Shown: positions 13,786 through 22,500 of the stretch, in pieces
Layout: the number at the start of each line of letters is the position of its first letter
How positions within the stretch are numbered: the first letter of the stretch is position 1
Position numbers and translations under genes: made by a program
Assembly: GCA_002811675.1 (NCBI GenBank)
Contig: PDIM01010362.1
Location: 10,417-32,916, forward strand
Direction: 5' to 3'
DNA from: Ichthyosporea sp. XGB-2017a
Taxonomy: Eukaryota; Opisthokonta; Ichthyosporea
DNA length: 22,500 nt
Notes under the pieces: generated by a model
What the model was told of the DNA's origin: nothing
Seen by the model: the letters and a program-made list of their open reading frames with translations, nothing else
The model's database searches: none

Positions 13786-13805
13786 ACCTGTTTCACACGA
13801 CAGGT
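13786..13805. repeat. Short inverted repeat
   Basis: ACCTGT and ACAGGT separated by eight bases containing TTCACAC. It could be a hairpin or a dimer site; at six bases per arm chance is not excluded. Confidence 0.25.
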
Positions 13806-13917
13806 CCTTTAATTCTTCCCCCATTTCTTATGCACGGGACAGCAGACAGCTATTCCTTCCACTGGCCGCTCTCAAAGCTAGAACAGTTTAAAGCAGGTCC
13901 TATATGTTACTCTACTT

Positions 13918-13923
13918 TTTATT
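13918..13923 (-). other. Poly(A) signal of gene 6
   Basis: TTTATT on the plus strand, AATAAA on the coding strand, 79 bases after the TAA stop. Confidence 0.45.
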
Positions 13924-14002
13924 GATATCATCTTCCAATATGGTAAAAGTACAAATTTTTGCTGCAACTTAGTACTTGCGCTGTACTTATCATTGCTCGT
14001 TT

Positions 14003-17000
14003 TTAGACGCCTGTTTCCTCCTCGCTCTTTTCATTATCGGCAGTTGGTCCAGCTAGCCCCATCGAAGTGGACTGTCCTCTGTCCTCTACTACAGGAGGGG
14101 AAGATTCAAGGGGTGTTGTATCCTTCCTTTCCGCTTCTGATGAATGCTCCTTCTCTGTTTCCTTTTCTGGACCATCCTTATTTTCCGAACCAATCCAGGT
14201 TTTGGTGATATCAATGACGGATTTACCTGCCAGAGACAAACTCGAGGTGAACTTGGTTACATCGTGAGCGACTTCCCTCATGTAATGCTGAATACTTGCA
14301 TCATCATTATCTTCATCATCTCCACCTGGGGCGGCATCATCGTCATCGTCGTCGCAGATTTCTTCCCCAATAACACTGGCCATTACATCTGCGGTGGATT
14401 CATATACAGCTGGATTTAGTCCGTCATCAATATCAGCTGCTCCGACATGTTGTTCTGGCTTCTTTTTATCGTTTTTATCACCATCCACATCATCGATATC
14501 CATCACAGCCTGTTCCTCTTGCTCATCGTACTTTGGCTGTTCTGATCCCCCCAGAAGTGGTCGTGCCGCTCCCCCATCCAGTGAGGAAGCGATATTAAAT
14601 CGCCCCAAATCGTTATCCTGTTGTTGAATCAACAATTTCTTCTTCGGGCGCTTCACCATCCACCAGTAGGCAAATATGACCCCCCCAGCAATCAACAGTG
14701 CTCCTAATGGAACCACTACACAAATAATGATTATATCTTCTGTACTCAATCCAGACGACGACCCTTGATCCACATCCGCAGCCGCATTGCTCTTCTGTGC
14801 ATCTTCCTGTGCTTGGTCCAGCTCATTCTGGGCAATTTCGTTGCGTTTCGCGTACCAATTGGGTGCATGGATGGCGTCCTTGTACTCCAAGTTGAATTGA
14901 TCATACACACATTTTGAGCAGGTAACTTTGATGTTTGTCATCACCATGGCCACATCTCCACTGGTTGCATTCCAATCACTGGTAATGTTTTGGGTCTGCA
15001 TCTCTGGGATGCCACAGTAAACGCACGCCCGTGCACCTCTTGTGGGATGATCAAAGCATCCTCGGCGGTCTTTGACATCTTCGCGAGAATCAAACTCACA
15101 CACACTGTCGTACATGGCGTACATGTCTTTTCCAGGCTCGGACATTTCCGTGCAGCGATTTTGTGTACAGATTGCTTGTTGCTTGGCCGCCATCTCCTCT
15201 TTTGTTTTCACCGGCATCACAACAAGGGACTTTGACTTGGTACGAAACTCTTCCACTGTCAATCCCTCAATCCCTTGCTCGCTCAATCGGGTTGTAATAA
15301 ACTCTCCGTTGTCCACGACCTTTCGCGATAACAGATTTAGTGTTTTCACATACACCGCTCCGGTCACATCGATGTCACCCGAAGAACTTCTCTTTCCTTT
15401 TCTTTGTGAAGAACGATTATAGTTTCTCTTATTGGTCTTTGGTGCAGAGGAATCACTCGTCCCGCCATATAAACGCCGTACATGGCGCTTGCGCGACGAC
15501 CACCAGCCGTCTAAGTCATTGGGGGATGTCGCATACGAGCGTGACATGTGACTTGCCTCATCCCGTCGCTTACGTTGAGCAAACATCGCATCTCCACTCG
15601 AATTCGCGTCCACCGCTTCTCCTGCATCTGGGTTATTGGCGTCTTCATCTTTAGAGTAATCTTCATCTTGTGCACCCTCTTCTTCTACATCGTATTCGTA
15701 TTCACCAAATAGTACTCTGTAATCTTTCTTAATGCTAAACTTAAGACACACCATGTTGGGATTCGTACATCCCATGGCTGCTGCATCTTCATCTGTCTTT
15801 GGCATCTTTGTGTAGACCTTAAAAAAGTTTTTGAATGTAAAAGAAAAACGGCTCTTTGTGCGTGAAGTTGGAACCAACTCCGAGATTGCATTCTTTTTCT
15901 GTGTGGGGGTATCATCTGATTCTTTTGACTTTGCCAATACCGACAAAACTTCCTTTTGTAGACCGAGAAATTCTTTATCTTTCAAAAGAACGTCATTTAT
16001 AGCAGCCAAACTCTCTAAAGCTAAGTCCCGATATTGCGCTTTTGTAAGCGGACCCCGAGACTCTGCTCCTAAATCACGAAAAGTAAGGATCAAGTCTTTC
16101 CCATCCTTAAGCGTTTCCTGGTAGTTATTTGATATACAAAACGTCTCGTATGTTTGGTCAATCTCATTAAAAATACATGTGGAATCAGCCGGGCATGGGT
16201 CAGTCACAAATCCTGGTTCACCTCCGCTCTCTGGGGTGGGCGTTCCTTCCAAACATCTATCACGGATACAGCTGTCTTCTTCGTAAGGATGCATGGCATA
16301 TTTTTTACTCACGGGACCGAACCATCCCTCAGTGGTATTACATAAGCACGATAATTGATCTTCTAGAGGGGAATATTCACAAATACCATTCAAACAATAG
16401 CCAAAAGTTGTTCTCGCCTCAACACACGGATCTGGCATGCATCTGCGAGAGACTGGATCCACAATTTCCCCAACTTCACACATGCAAGTGATGCTTTTGT
16501 CCTTCTCTACCACACACGGGCGCCCATTACAGGAGCCTTCGGGGCACACACACACGTGCTTTCGCTCCCTCGTGTACATGTTAATCGTGCGACATTGTGG
16601 GATCGGCAGGGAGAGATCAGACTCGCCAAGCCCCACTAGTGTTTCTTTACCAGTAGCCACAAATTCTTCTTCTTCGTCCTGTTCGGCATTACCATCTTGA
16701 TTATCGTTTTTGTTCTCGCTCCCGCGTTCAGATGATTTTTTGATTGAAGCATAAGAAGTCCTATCCCTTTTGGATACAAGGGACGATGATCGTGACAGGT
16801 ATTGCTTAGGTTCACAGAATCCGTAATCCAAAAGAGTCGAATCGAGGCATAAATCGCAAAAGGGAAATCCTTTTGCTATCGCTTGTTTGATGTAGTCAGA
16901 GTTCAACGTTGTTGTCAGACTCGAGGAGCGATCATAAGTGCAGCGTGCTCTTGAATCAAACATGTCGTCCACCAACCCATCAATGTCCTCAATGCCCTCA

Positions 17001-20000
17001 ATCTGCCCAGCAATCACACAACACAGCAGTTTTTTACTTCCTTCTAATTTAAACGTTATTGGCACCCCTGCATTCGCATATTCAGCAATTCCTTTGGGCA
17101 ATTCACTTAGGACAGTACATTGAGACAAATCAAAGATAATGCGGGTTCCTAACAAAAGCAAAGGATTTTGCAACCCCATTGATCCGTTTTCCTGCATTGG
17201 AACGCGTTCGTCTTGCTGCGTTTCGTCTCCGGTTATGACAGGGGACTTCAAAGCTGCTAGCTGATTGATATGTTTGGAGTCCTGAATTTTCACAAAGCGC
17301 ATGGGGTCTGCCATCATTTCCAGTATTTCCTTTGGTGTCCCCAGCACGGACAAGGAGACATTACGCAATAAATGGTTCTCTTTCAAATCAAAATGCCTCA
17401 AAAAAGGATGCGCCCCGGTCAGTTTTTTCGGAAGAATGGCTAGTCCCGTGCTACAAATCGTCAACTTCTGAATGACTGGATTGTCTACGAGAAAAGATTT
17501 TGGCATCATTTTAAACGCATAGTTGTTTCTGATGCTCAATTGTTTCAATTTGAAACAACCCTTTACAAGACTATTTCCAATCCCAGAGAAGCGACTCTTT
17601 GTATACAGACCGGAAATCTCCAGCTCCTCAAGCTCGCGACTGTTTGCAAAAAGATTATCGGGAATTGAATCGACACTGACTTTGTTGAAGGTAATTTTTT
17701 TGATTGTTCCCTTGACAGGTTCAAAAAACTTTTCGGGGATGCTTGTGAATGGATTCCCACTGAGATCAATCTCTTCCAGCACCTCCATCCCTTCCAGGAG
17801 GTTCGTATCCAGCGACTCCAACCGCGCCCCGGACAAGTCCAGCTTGATCAAAGTCTTGCGGCATAGCAGAAAAAACGAATTTGTAATCCCATTGAGGGAG
17901 ATGTCCTGATACGGAGTTACCCAGAAGTGGCGTGTGGCCACACTACGAACCTTCGCGATCCCGGGGGGCGAAGAGGACACCTGCACTTGAGCCTCATTGC
18001 AGACACGTGTGTACGGTTTGATTGTTTGCACGCATTGAGGACTGCCATCTACCACAACGCACTGCTGCTCCTCCTGCGGACACACCACAACGGTGCCTTG
18101 ATTATCATTATCACGTGATGATGACCCACGTGATGAGGAGTCATCTTCTTCGACGGGCTGCTTGCATTCACATTGTGCATATGCTTTCCATGTACTCGGA
18201 TTGGTTCGTCGACATTCGGTTGCTTGATGTAAACACTGCACGCGTTTACACAACCGTGTCTCCTCAGTGAACTGTGTGGGGGTCATGTAACCCAGCGGAA
18301 ACAACAATGCACGGTCGGAACTGGACCCCCCGGATGGCGTAATCATCTGCACATAGGTCCACATATCACTTACCGCCTCTTTATGGATATTATATGTGGC
18401 CGGGACCGGGATCTGACAGGACACGTATTGGATATCCTTTGTCAATCGCTTTAAGTCATCATACGAATGCATCGCAATCCAATTCTCCAACCCGGCACAT
18501 CGAAATTCATTGCCCGAGAGATGCATCGAAAACGATTTCAATAACGACTCTGCGTTCTCTGCAATGGGAAAGGGGGGAAGTTCTCGCAGACCGGCACTTG
18601 CAGCGTTAAAGTTCCTCAAAGGAGTGTTAAACTGGCTTAAAGTGAACGTACTGAGGTCATGAACCGGATTGATCCTCTTATTTTTTGAAATATCCAACGT
18701 GTGTAGCTTGGGAAGCTTCCCAATTAACTTTCCCACAGATGCCCAATCCAGATTGGGCATTTGTTGCAAATGCAACTCTTCCAGTGTGTTACTGATGCCC
18801 TCAAAAGTGGCAGGAGGGAGTTCCTGGAACGGATTTCCATTCAACACCAATCGTTTGAGTTTCGGAAAGTTATTCTGCTCCAGACTGAAAAATCCAGACG
18901 GGAACATCCCCAAATGAGTATTGACCAATTCAAGATTTTCCAAGTTCAATCCCACCCCGCCTTTACGGAACATCTGCGCATCAATCCGAGTCATAAAAAT
19001 ATTCTCCGCGCGGAAAGTCTTTGTCGGGATGAGCTCCATGCGACTCCAATCCATCGTGGGCGGGATCCGCATATCCTCTGTGAGTTTCACAATCTCCTCA
19101 TTGCAATTCACGGCCTGGATCTTCTTCGACATTAGTCCACACACCGTGTTATCCTCCACTAGGACAGCACCACCATCCTGGTCATTGGCTTTCTTTTCAC
19201 TTTTCCCACCAATGTTGAAATACTCCGCCATTCGGTCATACCGCGATTCATCAAAGTCCGTGTACTCTTGATCGGTCCCCGTCACGCGTTCCTTAACCTC
19301 AACAACTATCGCATACAACTTTTCATCCGCCGCATAATCGATAAATTGTTTCACAGTTTTCGAATCACATATTATCCCGGGCTCTTGTGTGGGTTTTGCA
19401 TCCAAGTTACTGTTAAATACGAGTAATGCCCGGTTTTTTAACGCTTCATTAAACAACAAATTCATTTGTTTTCCCTCTAACGCGCTTGTCCCGTCCCCTC
19501 TATTGTTCAAATCGCTGCATTTCATCGTCGGAGTGGCCAACAGGATCATTTCGAACTCGCCATCGTCTGGTAATTGCTCCATCTTTTCCTGATTCAACAC
19601 GTGCAAGCCCTGGAGAAGCCTCGCATAGATCAACGGACGTAAATCGATCATTGTCATCTCATTCCTTTCCAGATTCAAAACGGTTAATTCAGGGAAAAGC
19701 GACTGCATCCGCGCCGGGTCCGGAAGGGAATCCTCTGAGTACACGTGTTTAGTCCTTGTAGCGGCCATTTCCAGCCGTTGCAGATTCCCAAACGGGCCCA
19801 GAGGGACAAACACTTTGAGTAAAGGATCCGAAAGTTGCTGACAGGAACTAATCTTCACCGCAGTTAATGCCCCACGTGGTTCAAGAAGAAGATTGGTTAA
19901 TCCCGCATTGGTGATCCCATTTCCGCTTAAATCAATCTCTTTGAGGTTTCGAAATCCTTTTAGGGTGTTGATTTCGGGTTGGAAGGATGCGATTCGGGCA

Positions 20001-22500
20001 GACGGGAGGTAAATCCCTTTCACGTAGTCCCTCGCTTTGGGATGGATTAACTTTTGGAGATTAATCCCATCGAGATTAATTGATTTCCCATCGCCGTTAC
20101 CAGCAAAAACGGAAATCTCCGTCACGTAGAGATATGGAATGACCGCATTGGGGTACATCTTTATAATCTCCCCGAGATTTGCGTTAATCACAACAGCTAC
20201 ACCCGATAGATCATCAACCACACACGTCGCTGCTGTTTTGGATGCAGATTCAATCTCAAAACTGCACAAATCCACTGCAAGGGGATCTGGATCAGGCTCT
20301 GTATCGGATAATCCAGCAGCTGCTGGTTTTGGTTTGGCTGTCAGGGCGTATGGATCTTTCTTTCTCGCACACTCGGCGAGATCAAACTCCTTTTGTTGGT
20401 AATCCTTTACAGTAACTGCCCTCCCGTACTCATCTGAACACAAATCCTCGTCGCCGATTTGAACAAGATCTGGAAAGTTGTCTTTTAGTTGTTGTTGATC
20501 ATCGGAGATTAAAAGATTCGCTGGGGACTTCATCCCTTCGAGGAGATTTGATTTAGATCCCTCTCCTTCCATTTTATAATCACAACACGCAGTGACCATA
20601 GAAGATGAAAATCCATCCAATCCCAATCTCTCTGCTCGTTTTTTTTGCGATTCTCGTACTTGTCGTAATCCAATCCTCGGTACTCGTTCAAAAAGTTCTC
20701 TGGAAATCGAATCTCCATCCAGCGGTGTCCCCGTCAGGAGCAAATCACGCAACTTTGGGAAAGATCGCGCATACGCGAGCCCTGTTGGGAGTTGATGCAG
20801 ACCAAGACACCGAAAAAAAACCAATCTCCGAAGCGTCTCCCATCGATTCGTCTTGGATGCGATCGACAGAAACACCTCGCCGCTGGATTCCGTTGGGAGA
20901 TTATCAACAATCAACGTATCCAGGTATTGTTGATAATTCTTTTTGATAAATCCCAGATGTAGATCCCCTTTAAAGTAGTATTGATCACTACTCCCAGCCC
21001 CAGAAGAAGAAGAAGAAGAAGAAGTTGATTTTGATTTTGATCCCCCGTTGTATTGGATTCGGATTTGATCCACGTGTACAATATCTTTTGCCCACCATTG
21101 GTAGTTCTCGTGAAGGATACTCTCGGTGGGGAGGAGGAGATTCTTATTATTGTCATTATTATTATTGTTGTTGTTGTTGATCTCCTCCCGTAATGGACTG
21201 TGGTTTGTCAGGATCAACGAGTACACATACACCGGAGCCGCCAGACTAAACAAATCAGACGGTAACAACATCTGACTGTTGGGATTCCCCGGATTCTTCT
21301 CCTCAATGTAATCGGAAATCTCCAGCAGGGATAGTTGGGTGTAAGGGCAGTACACGTGTTTCCCAAAGAACTCTTCTTTTTTAAGCAAATCTCCACGGAT
21401 CCGCACACGTGCAAACTCCACAAACGGGTCTGGGGGAACCTGTGGGCGTTCAAATCCGCTCCCTGCATCTTCCGTGTGTGCATCTAGGAACATTTTTTCA
21501 CTTGCCTGGATGGGATCCACCGTGCACTCGACTCCTGTGAGATCACACAAGTTGATTTTCGGTACGTACTCAATCTGGAGCTTTTTCGCGATGGCTAAAG
21601 CATTCCCCATTGTGGGATCCACCTCAAACGGGCGGGATTTGGGATTAGATGTGAGAAATGCGTCTGGATGAACCAACGGACATGATGATCGAGCGTTTAA
21701 GATCAAATCATAATCATATTGTTTCCGAGTAATCTGTTTCCTCATTACAAATCCTGTACTGATGGTTTTCTCCTCGCAGATTTGATCATCATCGTGAGCG
21801 TTATGCGCGTCCACTTGATCCAAAGTTAAAGATCGCACAGGAGAGTTGGACGGGAGGATATTTGATCTCTCCCCCCACGTGGTTATTTTCTTTGGGCCGT
21901 GAAGTGTCCCTCCCGGCACTAATCCGTTATTGTTTTGTAGTTCAAGTGACCGCAAATCGCAGCAATTGATCCACGTGTTGACAATCACCGGTCTACGCAA
22001 TAATTTGTGATCGCTTGTTGGGGATTTCTTCATCGAACGCACGTAGAAATATTCCAGTTTGGGAAATCTATAGTCCAATTCTTTTTGGTATGGGATCCAC
22101 GATGTCTGAGTGTGATCGAGATTTAACAGAAGCAATTCGGTCATTTTGGTGGGTTCCATCGGGTGGTACAATAAAGCACGAAAGTCCAAAGGGATCCCCG
22201 ACAGTTGTAGTTCCTGTAACATTGTCTTCCAGCTCTTCACGCCAAGGAGATCCTTTTCCGGGAGTTTGGGATTTCCGTTTAAGATTAACGTTTTGAGAAA
22301 TGGCAGCTTCCAGTACAGCTCTTCGAGATTTAATCTATCCAGATTCGCATTTCGGAGATTCAACATGTAGAAATCTTTTTGCGTATCAAACATTTTCTCG
22401 ATTTGTAACCCACTCAGATCCACATTGTTCCCCTCCACAGTCACACTGGAGATCCCAACAGGCGCAAGCTTGACCGATGCGTGATCAGACAACACAAACT
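14003..22500 (-). CDS. Giant single-pass LRR receptor with EGF-like and basic processing-loop regions (5' partial)
   Basis: At least 2,830 residues; the frame is still open at the window edge, so the start and any signal peptide are missing. Leucine-rich repeats occur in five blocks, at about 22500-21880, 21060-20620, 20280-19540, 19090-18440 and 17960-17040, with typical units such as LKEIDLSGNGIT, LKRLVLNGNPFQELP and LEEIDLSGNPFTSIP. Between blocks lie Cys-bearing linkers. An EGF-like/Cys-rich segment follows (about 16610-16120; CVCPEGSCNGRPC, CMCEVGE, CLNGICEY). Next come two beta-rich stretches (about 15880-15690 and 15370-15180) separated by an acidic then basic loop with RKRR (15563-15574), RKRHVRR (about 15474-15493) and RKGKR (15389-15403). 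A last Cys cluster precedes the membrane span (about 14745-14665, IIIICVVVPLGALLIAGGV), then KRPKKK and a roughly 220-residue tail rich in Asp/Glu. No kinase or TIR domain is present, so signalling must use partners or release of the tail. Asn and Ser runs occur at about 21155-21178 and 21003-21023. Stop TAA. Confidence 0.85.
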   Translation of the reverse strand, partial: FVLSDHASVKLAPVGISSVTVEGNNVDLSGLQIEKMFDTQKDFYMLNLRNANLDRLNLEELYWKLPFLKTLILNGNPKLPEKDLLGVKSWKTMLQELQLSGIPLDFRALLYHPMEPTKMTELLLLNLDHTQTSWIPYQKELDYRFPKLEYFYVRSMKKSPTSDHKLLRRPVIVNTWINCCDLRSLELQNNNGLVPGGTLHGPKKITTWGERSNILPSNSPVRSLTLDQVDAHNAHDDDQICEEKTISTGFVMRKQITRKQYDYDLILNARSSCPLVHPDAFLTSNPKSRPFEVDPTMGNALAIAKKLQIEYVPKINLCDLTGVECTVDPIQASEKMFLDAHTEDAGSGFERPQVPPDPFVEFARVRIRGDLLKKEEFFGKHVYCPYTQLSLLEISDYIEEKNPGNPNSQMLLPSDLFSLAAPVYVYSLILTNHSPLREEINNNNNNNNDNNKNLLLPTESILHENYQWWAKDIVHVDQIRIQYNGGSKSKSTSSSSSSSGAGSSDQYYFKGDLHLGFIKKNYQQYLDTLIVDNLPTESSGEVFLSIASKTNRWETLRRLVFFRCLGLHQLPTGLAYARSFPKLRDLLLTGTPLDGDSISRELFERVPRIGLRQVRESQKKRAERLGLDGFSSSMVTACCDYKMEGEGSKSNLLEGMKSPANLLISDDQQQLKDNFPDLVQIGDEDLCSDEYGRAVTVKDYQQKEFDLAECARKKDPYALTAKPKPAAAGLSDTEPDPDPLAVDLCSFEIESASKTAATCVVDDLSGVAVVINANLGEIIKMYPNAVIPYLYVTEISVFAGNGDGKSINLDGINLQKLIHPKARDYVKGIYLPSARIASFQPEINTLKGFRNLKEIDLSGNGITNAGLTNLLLEPRGALTAVKISSCQQLSDPLLKVFVPLGPFGNLQRLEMAATRTKHVYSEDSLPDPARMQSLFPELTVLNLERNEMTMIDLRPLIYARLLQGLHVLNQEKMEQLPDDGEFEMILLATPTMKCSDLNNRGDGTSALEGKQMNLLFNEALKNRALLVFNSNLDAKPTQEPGIICDSKTVKQFIDYAADEKLYAIVVEVKERVTGTDQEYTDFDESRYDRMAEYFNIGGKSEKKANDQDGGAVLVEDNTVCGLMSKKIQAVNCNEEIVKLTEDMRIPPTMDWSRMELIPTKTFRAENIFMTRIDAQMFRKGGVGLNLENLELVNTHLGMFPSGFFSLEQNNFPKLKRLVLNGNPFQELPPATFEGISNTLEELHLQQMPNLDWASVGKLIGKLPKLHTLDISKNKRINPVHDLSTFTLSQFNTPLRNFNAASAGLRELPPFPIAENAESLLKSFSMHLSGNEFRCAGLENWIAMHSYDDLKRLTKDIQYVSCQIPVPATYNIHKEAVSDMWTYVQMITPSGGSSSDRALLFPLGYMTPTQFTEETRLCKRVQCLHQATECRRTNPSTWKAYAQCECKQPVEEDDSSSRGSSSRDNDNQGTVVVCPQEEQQCVVVDGSPQCVQTIKPYTRVCNEAQVQVSSSPPGIAKVRSVATRHFWVTPYQDISLNGITNSFFLLCRKTLIKLDLSGARLESLDTNLLEGMEVLEEIDLSGNPFTSIPEKFFEPVKGTIKKITFNKVSVDSIPDNLFANSRELEELEISGLYTKSRFSGIGNSLVKGCFKLKQLSIRNNYAFKMMPKSFLVDNPVIQKLTICSTGLAILPKKLTGAHPFLRHFDLKENHLLRNVSLSVLGTPKEILEMMADPMRFVKIQDSKHINQLAALKSPVITGDETQQDERVPMQENGSMGLQNPLLLLGTRIIFDLSQCTVLSELPKGIAEYANAGVPITFKLEGSKKLLCCVIAGQIEGIEDIDGLVDDMFDSRARCTYDRSSSLTTTLNSDYIKQAIAKGFPFCDLCLDSTLLDYGFCEPKQYLSRSSSLVSKRDRTSYASIKKSSERGSENKNDNQDGNAEQDEEEEFVATGKETLVGLGESDLSLPIPQCRTINMYTRERKHVCVCPEGSCNGRPCVVEKDKSITCMCEVGEIVDPVSRRCMPDPCVEARTTFGYCLNGICEYSPLEDQLSCLCNTTEGWFGPVSKKYAMHPYEEDSCIRDRCLEGTPTPESGGEPGFVTDPCPADSTCIFNEIDQTYETFCISNNYQETLKDGKDLILTFRDLGAESRGPLTKAQYRDLALESLAAINDVLLKDKEFLGLQKEVLSVLAKSKESDDTPTQKKNAISELVPTSRTKSRFSFTFKNFFKVYTKMPKTDEDAAAMGCTNPNMVCLKFSIKKDYRVLFGEYEYDVEEEGAQDEDYSKDEDANNPDAGEAVDANSSGDAMFAQRKRRDEASHMSRSYATSPNDLDGWWSSRKRHVRRLYGGTSDSSAPKTNKRNYNRSSQRKGKRSSSGDIDVTGAVYVKTLNLLSRKVVDNGEFITTRLSEQGIEGLTVEEFRTKSKSLVVMPVKTKEEMAAKQQAICTQNRCTEMSEPGKDMYAMYDSVCEFDSREDVKDRRGCFDHPTRGARACVYCGIPEMQTQNITSDWNATSGDVAMVMTNIKVTCSKCVYDQFNLEYKDAIHAPNWYAKRNEIAQNELDQAQEDAQKSNAAADVDQGSSSGLSTEDIIIICVVVPLGALLIAGGVIFAYWWMVKRPKKKLLIQQQDNDLGRFNIASSLDGGAARPLLGGSEQPKYDEQEEQAVMDIDDVDGDKNDKKKPEQHVGAADIDDGLNPAVYESTADVMASVIGEEICDDDDDDAAPGGDDEDNDDASIQHYMREVAHDVTKFTSSLSLAGKSVIDITKTWIGSENKDGPEKETEKEHSSEAERKDTTPLESSPPVVEDRGQSTSMGLAGPTADNEKSEEETGV
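21003..21023 (-). repeat. Ser-codon trinucleotide repeat in gene 6
   Basis: A run of AGA/AAG-type triplets on the plus strand encodes consecutive Ser in a loop between LRR blocks; simple-sequence expansion inside an otherwise ordered region. Confidence 0.6.
21155..21178 (-). repeat. Asn-codon trinucleotide repeat in gene 6
   Basis: ATT/GTT triplets on the plus strand encode a run of seven to eight Asn, interrupted by Asp just beyond. It lies in an inter-block linker. Confidence 0.6.

Larger units (their letters stand above)
13566..14002. other. Intergenic: promoter of gene 5 and 3' end of gene 6
   Basis: 437 bases. On the gene 5 side it holds a pyrimidine-rich plus strand (purine-rich leader on the coding strand), AGGG-T-CCCT at about 13650-13658 and the palindrome at 13747-13760. 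Beyond that are a small inverted repeat ACCTGT/ACAGGT (13786-13791 and 13800-13805) with TTTCACAC in its loop, and the gene 6 poly(A) signal at 13918-13923. A GTGAGT on the coding strand near 13619-13624 looks like a splice donor but has no matching acceptor before the ATG. Confidence 0.6.

Overview
This window is nuclear DNA of a eukaryote, most likely a single-celled one that I cannot place more precisely. Six long reading frames fill most of the 22.5 kb, none needs an intron, and all three standard stop codons are used (TAG in genes 1 and 4, TGA in 2, 3 and 5, TAA in 6). Intergenic gaps are 230 to about 440 bases. AATAAA poly(A)-type signals follow five of the six stops. Proteins are rich in Gln, Asn, Ser and Glu runs. 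There are no ribosome-binding sites, operons, tRNAs, CRISPR arrays or mobile elements that I can see.

Layout: gene 1 (+, 67-1569) is a PIH1-domain co-chaperone, the R2TP / dynein-arm-assembly type. Gene 2 (+, 1892-3088) is a small secreted Cys-rich protein with a charged low-complexity tail. Gene 3 (-, 3319-8958) is a complete membrane receptor guanylate cyclase: ligand-binding ectodomain, EGF-like Cys region, one membrane span, pseudokinase, signalling helix and class III cyclase, the plan of animal natriuretic-peptide receptors. Gene 4 (+, 9336-10463), divergent from gene 3, is an unrecognised secreted protein. Gene 5 (-, 10755-13565) is an unrecognised type II membrane protein with 20 lumenal/extracellular cysteines. 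Gene 6 (-, 14003 to beyond 22500, 5' end missing) is a giant single-pass LRR receptor of more than 2,830 residues with an EGF-like region, a basic processing loop and a very acidic cytoplasmic tail.

Five of the six genes thus encode proteins of the secretory pathway or cell surface. The most striking non-coding signal is a palindrome, TTCCCT-NN-AGGGAA, present twice, once in the gene 3/gene 4 divergent spacer and once upstream of gene 5. It lies 182, 181 and 181 bases from the ATGs of genes 3, 4 and 5. This suggests that the receptor cyclase, the secreted protein and the type II membrane protein form one co-regulated surface-signalling set. The palindromes and spacings are read directly; co-regulation is inference. 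Start codons were set to the first in-frame ATG for genes 4 and 5, where the open frame extends further upstream without an ATG.
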